This document shows positions 1 through 5,097 of a DNA stretch of 5,097 nucleotides, one piece after another. A program made the translations under genes and the position numbers. The number at the start of each line of letters is the position of its first letter. Position 1 is the stretch's first letter. The DNA is taken from the NCBI GenBank assembly GCA_015067375.1, contig SVMQ01000178.1:1-5097 (forward strand), in the 5' to 3' direction. The notes below the pieces were generated by a model. It worked only from the letters and a program-made list of their open reading frames with translations, made no database searches and was not told the DNA's origin. This DNA comes from Oscillospiraceae bacterium. GTDB lineage: Bacteria; Bacillota; Clostridia; Oscillospirales; Ruminococcaceae.

Positions 1-231
1 CACACCATCAGGCTCATCACGCATATCCGACACAAACTCAGCCTCTTCAGCAGTAAGATACCCGTAATCAGCATTATACACGCCATCATCAGCAGGCGGT
101 GCATACGCTTTAGGTGCGGACTGCTCCTTGGCATCCTCTTTTTTATCATTGACCTGCGGTCTATCGAACATAGTCATACCTATGTCAAGATCCGCGCTGA
201 TCGGTTTCATTATATCGAACTCTTCCGCCAC
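1..231 (-). CDS. Unrecognised acidic protein, N-terminal 77 residues only (runs off the left edge)
   Basis: I do not recognise this gene. The frame is open from GTG at 231 to the window edge, preceded by a near-perfect ribosome binding site and 18 bases after the U32 stop, so it is probably the next gene of the operon. The visible part begins MAEEFDIMKPISADLDIGMT, continues through a Lys/Glu/Asp-rich stretch (about residues 27-37), then an Ala/Pro-rich stretch (39-48). After that comes an acidic Tyr-containing segment with the repeated look of VYNADYGYL (51-59), then TAEEAEFVSDMRDEPDG (60-76). It is rich in Asp and Glu, has no hydrophobic signal or membrane segment, and reads like a flexible, low-complexity cytoplasmic head. 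The functional domain, if any, should lie beyond the edge. Base composition resembles its neighbours, so there is no sign of transfer. Confidence 0.75.
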   Translation of the reverse strand, partial: MAEEFDIMKPISADLDIGMTMFDRPQVNDKKEDAKEQSAPKAYAPPADDGVYNADYGYLTAEEAEFVSDMRDEPDGV

Positions 232-238
232 CAGACAG

Positions 239-246
239 CCTCCTTT
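239..246 (-). promoter_or_regulatory. Ribosome binding site of the left-edge gene, supporting a GTG start
   Basis: AAAGGAGG lies directly after the U32 stop codon, with exactly seven bases to a GTG at 231-229. The first in-frame ATG (210-208) would be 28 bases from this site, too far. The strong site shows that the reading frame running off the left edge is a genuine gene. Confidence 0.85.
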
Positions 247-249
247 GCG

Positions 250-1500
250 TTATTTCACACGTTTTCTCATTATCGAATGCGGCTCGACCACTATATCGGA
301 GATAATGGTAAGCTTTTCCGTAGCGTGACGCGCGATCTCGATGCGTTCGCCATCAGCACCGTACATCTCCGTAGGTGTAAATGGTATAGGCTCACGGTTC
401 GGTGCAAGTATCTCCAACTCGTCCTGAAGCGTGAAATAGTTACGCTGAGTGAGGTACATCGTACCATCCTCGCACGCATCCACTGTCGCCACAAAGTCAT
501 ATTCCCTCATGTAGCCGCTGTCTGCGAAATACTGACCGCCGTTTGTCGTGACCGCAGGATCCTGCGTTGCAGAGCCATCCTTGGGATGACCGTAGAAGAA
601 GCCTGTGCAATAGGGGCGGTGGCTTATCTTGTTGACCTCATCCAACACCCACTGCGGCGGCTTTTCACCGTTCATTGCGGCATCCAATGCAGCGCGGTAA
701 GCATTGACGGTAAGCGCAACATAATATGCAGATTTAGCCCTGCCCTCTATCTTAAAGCTGGTCACACCTGCTTCTATAAGGTCGTCAAGATGCTCTATCA
801 TACACATATCGCGAGCATTCAGTATATACGAGCCACGCTCGTCCTCAAACACCTTGTAGAACTCGTTGGGGCGTTTCTCCTCCATCAGGTAGTAGCCCCA
901 GCGACAGGGCTGAGCGCACTCGCCGCGGTTTGCATTGCGTCCTACGAGATACTCAGAGATAAGGCATCTGCCCGAAAAGCTTACGCACATAGCACCGTGA
1001 ACAAATACCTCTATCTCCATATCGTCAGGGATATTCCTACGGATAGTGCGGATGTTTTCAAGATCCACCTCACGCGCAAGCACGATGCGCTTTGCACCCA
1101 TTTTATAAAGCTCCTGTGCGGTCTTGTAGTTCACAACGCCTGTCTGTGTGGAAACATGAAGCTCCAGACCAGGAGCATACTCCTTTATCATTGAGATAAC
1201 GCCAAGGTCACAGGCTATCGCGGCATCTATCCCACACTTCTGCGCATAGGCTATAAACTCAGGGAAAGTGTCAAGCTCGTCATTAAGCGGAACAGTATTG
1301 CAGGTTAGATAAACCTTGACTCCGCGCGAATGTGCAAGCTCCACCGCCTGCTTTAGTCCATCCGCGTCAAAGTTTTTTGCACCTGCGCGCATTCCGAATG
1401 CTTTTCCCGCAAGATAGACCGCGTCACAGCCATAGTCCAGTGCTGACAGCAGACATTCGTCATCTCCTGCAGGTGCCAGAAGTTCAAGTTTTCTGTTCAA
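250..1500 (-). CDS. U32-family protein, TrhP/YrrO-type tRNA U34 hydroxylase
   Basis: A complete 416-residue protein starting at TTG. The N-terminus KLELLAPAGDDECLLSALDY opens the U32 TIM-barrel-like domain. The U32 signature is at 164-183 (EVFVHGAMCVSFSGRCLIS), followed by RGECAQPCRWGY (192-203). Cys172, Cys179, Cys195 and Cys199 have the C-x6-C...C-x3-C spacing expected of an iron-sulfur cluster site. FKIEGRAKSAYYV (249-261) is also typical. The C-terminal region from about 334 (FVATVDACEDG..., TQRNYFTLQDELEIL, ARHATEKLTI) matches the small U32 C-terminal beta domain. Proteins of this type (E. coli TrhP/YegQ, B. subtilis YrrO) hydroxylate wobble uridine 34 of tRNA using prephenate, the first step towards 5-methoxy- or 5-oxyacetyl-uridine. 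The old 'collagenase/peptidase U32' label is probably misleading. Placement directly after mltG matches the Bacillus yrrL-yrrMNO neighbourhood. Another U32 subgroup remains possible, but length and C-terminal domain favour TrhP. Confidence 0.87.
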   Translation of the reverse strand: MNRKLELLAPAGDDECLLSALDYGCDAVYLAGKAFGMRAGAKNFDADGLKQAVELAHSRGVKVYLTCNTVPLNDELDTFPEFIAYAQKCGIDAAIACDLGVISMIKEYAPGLELHVSTQTGVVNYKTAQELYKMGAKRIVLAREVDLENIRTIRRNIPDDMEIEVFVHGAMCVSFSGRCLISEYLVGRNANRGECAQPCRWGYYLMEEKRPNEFYKVFEDERGSYILNARDMCMIEHLDDLIEAGVTSFKIEGRAKSAYYVALTVNAYRAALDAAMNGEKPPQWVLDEVNKISHRPYCTGFFYGHPKDGSATQDPAVTTNGGQYFADSGYMREYDFVATVDACEDGTMYLTQRNYFTLQDELEILAPNREPIPFTPTEMYGADGERIEIARHATEKLTIISDIVVEPHSIMRKRVK

Positions 1501-1507
1501 ATCAGTT

Positions 1508-1512
1508 CTCCT
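1508..1512 (-). promoter_or_regulatory. Ribosome binding site that fixes a TTG start for the U32 gene
   Basis: AGGAG lies in the 14-base gap after mltG, seven bases before TTG at 1500-1498. Reading upstream in the U32 frame meets a TGA only a few codons earlier, overlapping the end of mltG, with no ATG or GTG in between. TTG is therefore the only start that keeps the conserved N-terminus. Confidence 0.85.
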
Positions 1513-1514
1513 GT

Positions 1515-2927
1515 TTATTCATCATTTTCAGAAGCACGAAGCTCTGCATCAATGATATTCTGCTCGTGCTCGTCGTTAGTTTCGGCGTAATAGAACGCTC
1601 CATCCTCGCTTGCAAGGAAGTAATAATAGTTGGTATCAGCAGGATAAAGCGCCGCCTGTATCGCCTCCAGACCGGGGCTGCAGATAGCACCAACGGGCAG
1701 GCCCTCAGACTGATAGGTGTCATACTCAAATATCATATCGTCAAAAGCATCACCTGCAGAATCGGGTATAGTTGGTTTGATGCAGTTGTCGATATAGGTG
1801 TAGGTGGTATCGGACTGCAGACACGGGAACTCTCCCCTGTTATTCAGACGGTTGTGGAATACGGAAGAGATCATTGCAAAATTCTCCGCATTAGTACCCT
1901 CTTTCTGAATGAGCGAAGCAAGAATGATCGTTTCATCAAGTGTCAGTCCGACCTCCTGCATACGGTACTCGATGCCACGGGTTATCTTGGACTCGAAATT
2001 CGCATACATCTTGTTAGCCGCGTTCTTTGCATATTCCATAGTGTCGAACTCAGGATTTTCCTTAAGGTCGTCTATCACATAGAACTGATAGGTATCAGGG
2101 AACAGATAACCCTCAAGATAGTAAAAACGATCGTCGCTGTCGGGTATCTGCTCTTCAAACTCAAACTTGTCAAGCTTAGATTTGTAGTAAAGCTCGAAAT
2201 CCTCTGCACGGCAGACATAGTTCTCTTCGAGGATACGTCCGATATCCTGCGCGGTAGAGCCCTCGGGTATCATTACCATGACAGTCTCGGTATACGTCTT
2301 TACCGTCTTTAAGGTGTCTACTATGATGTCGTAGGACATATTGGACTTTACTATAAACTCGCCATTTAGGAAACCTTTGTCCTTGTCCGACAGGTTGATA
2401 TACATCTTGAAAAGGGTCGGCATCTCGATGATGCCGTTATCATGCAGCACATCAGCTATCTGTGCAACATTCATATCATCGGTGATAACTATCTCGTACT
2501 CGCGCGACTCCTTTGCCATGCCTGTAAAATCCTTAAGCGCCGTGATAAGCTTGAACGCGAGGAAAGTACCTGCACTTACCGCCAGCACCGACAAAAGAGA
2601 GCCAAGAAATATCTGTCCGAATGTGCGTGTATGATTGAGCTGCTTTTTTTTCTTCTTCTTTTTCTTTCTGCGCCTTTTGACGACAGCCGCAGCAGGCGCT
2701 TCTTCCTCGGAATACTGAAAGTCGGTATCGGGGACGACCGAATCCATCATACGCGTTTTTTCGTTGTCATCGGTACTGTTCAGGTCAGTAAACCTTTCTC
2801 GCGGCATAATGCCCCCGTCAGAGTCAGATACCGAAGAACGCTCAGAGATGCTGTCCATCTCCTGTGTTCCGCTGAGATCGGAACTGTCCTGCTGAATATT
2901 ATCTTCAAGGAAATCGTTATTGTCCAT
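1515..2927 (-). CDS. mltG: Endolytic murein transglycosylase MltG (YceG family)
   Basis: A complete 470-residue protein. MltG cuts nascent glycan strands next to the membrane as a lytic transglycosylase, setting glycan length and acting alongside peptidoglycan synthases. The first ~80 residues are acidic, Ser/Asp-rich and probably disordered. A very basic stretch follows at 84-95 (Lys, three Arg, eight Lys), then one transmembrane helix (about 104-131), giving an N-in topology with the enzyme outside. The LysM-like region (about 144-215) precedes IPEGSTAQDIGRILEE (220-235) and YLEGYLFPDTYQFY (270-283). The catalytic segment is ILASLIQKEGTNAENFAMIS (335-354); Glu343 corresponds to the catalytic Glu of the family's E-K-E motif, whose first Glu is Gln341 here. 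NRLNNRGEFPCLQSD and SPGLEAIQAALYPA complete the signature. The protein is longer than E. coli MltG (about 340) mainly because of the tail. The start has GGAGGT (2932-2937) four bases upstream, 18 bases after the cyclo-ligase stop. Confidence 0.96.
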   Translation of the reverse strand: MDNNDFLEDNIQQDSSDLSGTQEMDSISERSSVSDSDGGIMPRERFTDLNSTDDNEKTRMMDSVVPDTDFQYSEEEAPAAAVVKRRRKKKKKKKKQLNHTRTFGQIFLGSLLSVLAVSAGTFLAFKLITALKDFTGMAKESREYEIVITDDMNVAQIADVLHDNGIIEMPTLFKMYINLSDKDKGFLNGEFIVKSNMSYDIIVDTLKTVKTYTETVMVMIPEGSTAQDIGRILEENYVCRAEDFELYYKSKLDKFEFEEQIPDSDDRFYYLEGYLFPDTYQFYVIDDLKENPEFDTMEYAKNAANKMYANFESKITRGIEYRMQEVGLTLDETIILASLIQKEGTNAENFAMISSVFHNRLNNRGEFPCLQSDTTYTYIDNCIKPTIPDSAGDAFDDMIFEYDTYQSEGLPVGAICSPGLEAIQAALYPADTNYYYFLASEDGAFYYAETNDEHEQNIIDAELRASENDE

Positions 2928-2945
2928 CTAGACCTCCACTAGTAG

Positions 2946-3482
2946 TCATGTCTTATCGAATATCGTCATATCCGCTTTTTTGTCATGCGGCTCTGACGGC
3001 ACTTCCATCTTAAAATCCGAATAGCAGACTATCGCACTTTTTCCCTTAAACCTGCTGAGAAAACGATCATAATAGCCTCTGCCATATCCTAGACGAAGTC
3101 CCTCTCCATCAGCGCACAATGCAGGCACTATGCACAGCGAACGTTCACCGCCAACGAAGATATCCTCACGCTTTATCGGCTCCATTATGCCGAAACGCCC
3201 CACCGAAAGCTCGTCCTTGCCATGTATCTCATAAAAATCAAGCTCGCTGTCGCCCGAAACAGGAACAGCAACAGGGATGCCCTGTTCAAAGCAGAACTCA
3301 AGAACGCGATGCGTATCCACCTCGATATCGGTAGAAACGTATGTCAGCACCGCGTCAGCCTGCATTATGAGCGGCTTCAGCTGACCGAAGATACTTTCAT
3401 CGGCAAGCCGCTTCTGCACACTGTCAAGCCCTCTGCGGCGCGCAATGAGCTGCTTTCTGAGGGCGCGCTTTACTTCCTGCAT
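2946..3482 (-). CDS. 5-formyltetrahydrofolate cyclo-ligase (5,10-methenyltetrahydrofolate synthetase)
   Basis: A complete 178-residue cytosolic enzyme, close to the usual 180-200. It converts 5-formyl-THF plus ATP to 5,10-methenyl-THF, ADP and phosphate, returning the stored folate form to the one-carbon pool. Visible family features are the basic N-terminal helix KRALRKQLIARRR (5-17), the TYVSTDIEVDTH strand/turn (47-58), VAVPV (71-75), and the nucleotide/phosphate loop GLRLGYGRGYYDRFL (128-142) with its G-x-G-x-G-x-Y-D core. The late VPSEPHDKKADMTI motif (161-174) is the usual end of the family. The chosen ATG at 3482 gives the standard N-terminus. It lies inside the DJ-1 gene in another frame, with only a weak AGG (3489-3491) upstream, so initiation probably depends on ribosomes finishing DJ-1. 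The gene is often called ygfA, yqgN or fau in other species. The family call is secure. Confidence 0.95.
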   Translation of the reverse strand: MQEVKRALRKQLIARRRGLDSVQKRLADESIFGQLKPLIMQADAVLTYVSTDIEVDTHRVLEFCFEQGIPVAVPVSGDSELDFYEIHGKDELSVGRFGIMEPIKREDIFVGGERSLCIVPALCADGEGLRLGYGRGYYDRFLSRFKGKSAIVCYSDFKMEVPSEPHDKKADMTIFDKT

Positions 3483-4015
3483 TGCATACCTGCCGCGATA
3501 CGGTCAGACTCTGCCTTGCCGCAAAGTATCTCCACAAGTCGCAGACCGAAGTCGATCGCAACACCTGGGCCGACACCTGTCGTGATATTACCGTCTGTCA
3601 CGACCCCGTCACTTGACAGCTGTGCGCCCTCGAGAAACTTCTCAAATCCCGGGAAGCAGGTTGCCTGCTTGCCGTTAAGTATACCCTTTTTACCAAGTAT
3701 ATACGGCGCTGCGCATATCGAAGTTACAGGAATATCATTGCTCATACAATAGTCGATAGTAGCCTGCACGATAGGACTTTTTTCAAGGTTCAGCGTACCA
3801 GGCATTCCGCCGGGAAGCACGATCATTTCAAGGCGCTCGTCCAGCTGCACCTGCATATCAGTAATATCACACAGCACAGTAACACCATGCGAAGCTCGCA
3901 CCGCGTCGCTTCCGATGCCGACTGTCACAACATCCTTTTCTGCTCTGCGCAGGATATCAACAGGCGCAAGACCCTCTATCTCCTCAAAACCGTCTGCAAG
4001 AAATACATAGATCAT
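3470..4015 (-). CDS. DJ-1/PfpI family protein (YajL/DJ-1 subfamily)
   Basis: A complete 181-residue protein, the usual length for a single-domain DJ-1 family member with a class I glutamine-amidotransferase-like fold. The N-terminus reads FLADGFEEIEGLAPVDILRR. Glu14 aligns with the conserved acidic residue that contacts the reactive cysteine (Glu18 in human DJ-1). The nucleophile elbow is TSICAAPYILGKKGIL, with Cys101 as the expected reactive cysteine. PGGMPG (68-73) and TCFPGFEKFL (119-128) are also characteristic. Family members are reported as redox-sensitive chaperones, glyoxalase III-type enzymes or protein/nucleotide deglycases; these activities are debated, and the sequence cannot decide between them. 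No signal peptide is visible, so it is cytosolic. Its start overlaps the DUF2156 stop by four bases and its last codons overlap the cyclo-ligase start by 13 bases, so it is tightly coupled on both sides. Older annotation as ThiJ (thiamine biosynthesis) should not be used. Confidence 0.92.
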   Translation of the reverse strand: MIYVFLADGFEEIEGLAPVDILRRAEKDVVTVGIGSDAVRASHGVTVLCDITDMQVQLDERLEMIVLPGGMPGTLNLEKSPIVQATIDYCMSNDIPVTSICAAPYILGKKGILNGKQATCFPGFEKFLEGAQLSSDGVVTDGNITTGVGPGVAIDFGLRLVEILCGKAESDRIAAGMQCRK

Positions 4016-4926
4016 AAGTTACCTCCGAATGTTATATCAAATTTGTCTTCTAAGAACACAGGATGATAGGACAGCTTTGCCTTGCGCAGATTTTCCGCGC
4101 CCGTGTCCTCTTCCCTGTTTATATATTTGTATCTGCCGCCAAGATAGCTGACGAACTCTCTGTTTATCGCTGTATATGCGCCCTGATAAGTCCTGAGCGC
4201 CTTTTCTACATGAACGACAAAAGTATCATCCGACGATGGCTCGCCAAAGCAGAATGCCTGCACCTCACCATTTACGCGGATAAGCGCGCCTGTATAGCCC
4301 AGCTTGTCATAATACTTGAAGCTGCACCTTACTATGCACACCTCGTCAGACTTGCTCTGCAGCTCCTCCTCTGACAGACAGCATTCGCAGAGATTTTCGC
4401 TGCACCATTGCTCATTCATAGCGATGCACTCAGAAATATTCTCCGCGGTTATCGGCTCAAAGCTCCAGTCATTCTCATAAAAACGATTGAGATGATTTCG
4501 CTTGCCGTGATATTTCTTACCTTTGAGCGCTGCAAGATCCTCTGCCAGATAAACATAATCGCTTGAATCGCGGTTGTAATGCAGCACAGCCTCGGGATAA
4601 AGCTGCTGTATCTGCTCTGCTATATCACGATTTGCATATATCAACAACGGTATATCATGCTGTGCGCAGTAGCCTTTGAGCAGCTCCACGCCTGTTTTTA
4701 CATCACAACCACCCGTAGGAAACGAGAACTTATACCTGCCATTTCCAAGATCCCAGCGCACGAAATAATACCCATCGTACTCGGCTATCGCCACCTTGTA
4801 AGTCCTGCGCCACACGAAGTTATTGCCAAATGTGTACTCACAGCCGCGGAACTGCGACTTACGCAGTGCCTCGGTTATCCAAGAACGGTCAGTTATCTCT
4901 ATACCTCTGAATTCAAGCTCGGACAT
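4012..4926 (-). CDS. DUF2156 / phosphatidylglycerol lysyltransferase C-terminal-domain-like protein (GNAT fold)
   Basis: A complete 304-residue protein. It matches the DUF2156 family, which has two GNAT-like halves resembling the cytosolic catalytic domain of MprF (the enzyme that transfers lysine from Lys-tRNA to phosphatidylglycerol). Visible family hallmarks are the early FGNNFVWR segment (34-40), the DYVYLAEDL...GKKYHGKRNHLNRF block (123-149), the HVEKAL strand/helix (239-244) and the terminal YINREEDTGAENLRKAKLSY signature (268-287). No transmembrane segments are visible, so it lacks the MprF flippase/membrane part and is probably cytosolic. Its real acceptor and donor are unknown; aminoacyl-tRNA-dependent transfer is only a family-based possibility. 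It has 11 cysteines, including a C-x-C-C cluster (180-183). The start is supported by GAGGAG (4935-4940) eight bases upstream, inside the tmk tail. Its stop overlaps the next gene's ATG by four bases (ATGA). Family call is firm; function is not. Confidence 0.85.
   Translation of the reverse strand: MSELEFRGIEITDRSWITEALRKSQFRGCEYTFGNNFVWRRTYKVAIAEYDGYYFVRWDLGNGRYKFSFPTGGCDVKTGVELLKGYCAQHDIPLLIYANRDIAEQIQQLYPEAVLHYNRDSSDYVYLAEDLAALKGKKYHGKRNHLNRFYENDWSFEPITAENISECIAMNEQWCSENLCECCLSEEELQSKSDEVCIVRCSFKYYDKLGYTGALIRVNGEVQAFCFGEPSSDDTFVVHVEKALRTYQGAYTAINREFVSYLGGRYKYINREEDTGAENLRKAKLSYHPVFLEDKFDITFGGNL
4021..4026 (-). promoter_or_regulatory. Ribosome binding site of the DJ-1 gene, embedded in the DUF2156 coding sequence
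   Basis: A perfect GGAGGT lies five bases before the DJ-1 ATG at 4015. It doubles as the Gly-Gly codons (GGA GGT) near the end of the DUF2156 protein, which ends Gly-Gly-Asn-Leu. It fixes the start of the downstream gene and indicates that the two genes are translated from one message. Confidence 0.85.
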
Positions 4927-5096
4927 CAGATATGCTCCTCTATTTTTGAAAGAATACTGTGGTGTATCTCCTCGATGGAAAGCGGCTCGTCACCCTCTGC
5001 ACAAAGGATGCGCTCCCAACCGCAGCGCTCAGCCGTGAACAGCGCACTCTCACGACAGCTTTTCATAAAGTCAAGATCGCGCTCGTGGATAGATCG
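4926..5096 (-). CDS. tmk: Probable dTMP kinase (thymidylate kinase), C-terminal 56 residues only
   Basis: The open frame enters from the right edge and runs 56 codons to a TGA stop at 4928-4926, so the N-terminus with the P-loop lies outside the window. What is visible is a charged helix (ERDLDFMKSCRESALFTAER), a GWERILC strand with Trp and Cys, and a closing SIEEIHHSI helix. This is the order expected at the end of thymidylate kinases: a helix after the LID region, a short strand, then a last helix introduced by an 'xSIEEIH'-type sequence. The enzyme phosphorylates dTMP to dTDP with ATP in the cytosol. The stop codon shares one base with the ATG of the DUF2156 gene (TGATG), so translation is probably coupled. 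The call rests on a short, weakly conserved tail; another deoxynucleoside or nucleotide kinase is possible. Confidence 0.6.
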   Translation of the reverse strand, partial: RSIHERDLDFMKSCRESALFTAERCGWERILCAEGDEPLSIEEIHHSILSKIEEHI

Positions 5097-5097
5097 G

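Noticed and set aside
277..1194. A 305-codon open frame on the + strand
   Set aside because: It lies entirely opposite the U32 gene, has no convincing ribosome binding site, and its product (Cys/His/Arg/Leu-rich) looks like the reverse-strand shadow of a biased coding sequence.
1332..2312. A 326-codon open frame on the + strand
   Set aside because: It spans the opposite strand of two real genes (the end of mltG and the start of the U32 gene) and has no recognisable family features; it is a shadow frame.
2640..2690. Pyrimidine-rich T/C tract on the + strand as a possible terminator or regulatory tract
   Set aside because: It is fully explained as lysine/arginine codons of mltG on the other strand and has no adjacent GC-rich hairpin.
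2927..2943. TCTAGA and ACTAGT (XbaI and SpeI sites) exactly flanking the mltG ribosome binding site, resembling cloning-vector design
   Set aside because: The flanking sequence is continuous native coding DNA on both sides, with normal operon spacing. Two 6-base palindromes with a CTAG core can arise by chance, so I do not read it as engineered.
3222..3752. A 176-codon + strand open frame across the cyclo-ligase/DJ-1 junction
   Set aside because: It is antisense to two well-supported overlapping enzymes and has no motif or start signal, so it is a chance frame.
1..5097. Search for CRISPR arrays, tandem or inverted repeats, tRNAs, riboswitches, transposase remnants or phage genes
   Set aside because: Over 98 percent of the window is covered by the seven genes, and no repeated units, conserved RNA elements or mobile-element proteins were seen by eye. 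No computed repeat or covariance search was possible.

Overview
The window is a dense, single-direction bacterial gene cluster. All seven genes supported here lie on the minus strand and are read from right to left. Gaps between genes are 14 to 18 bases, or the genes overlap by 1, 4 or 13 bases. I see no tRNA, rRNA, CRISPR array, insertion sequence, attachment site, promoter or terminator. The spacing suggests one transcription unit that begins beyond the right edge and continues beyond the left edge.

The protein types, strong AGGAGG-like ribosome binding sites, use of TTG and GTG starts, moderate GC content and an MltG with a long acidic/poly-lysine cytoplasmic tail point to a Gram-positive Clostridia-type organism. 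A Ruminococcus/Oscillospiraceae-like source is my best guess from general familiarity. It is an inference, not a database result.

Layout in order of transcription: (1) the last 56 residues of a probable dTMP kinase (5096-4926); (2) a stand-alone DUF2156/MprF-C-terminal-like GNAT-fold protein (4926-4012); (3) a DJ-1/PfpI family protein (4015-3470); (4) 5-formyltetrahydrofolate cyclo-ligase (3482-2946); (5) the endolytic murein transglycosylase MltG (2927-1515); (6) a U32-family protein of the TrhP/YrrO tRNA-hydroxylase type that starts at TTG (1500-250); (7) the first 77 residues of an unrecognised acidic protein that starts at GTG (231-1).

The genes cover nucleotide supply (dTMP kinase), folate one-carbon metabolism (cyclo-ligase), cell-wall glycan processing (MltG), tRNA wobble modification (U32) and two proteins of uncertain substrate (DUF2156, DJ-1). 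They look like a co-expressed housekeeping cluster rather than a single pathway. MltG followed by a U32 protein resembles the Bacillus subtilis yrrL-yrrM-yrrN-yrrO order, but the yrrM/trmR methyltransferase is absent between them. I found no convincing evidence of a novel defence, mobile or regulatory system. The least explained parts are the left-edge acidic protein, the DUF2156 protein, and the MltG tail with its A8 tract.
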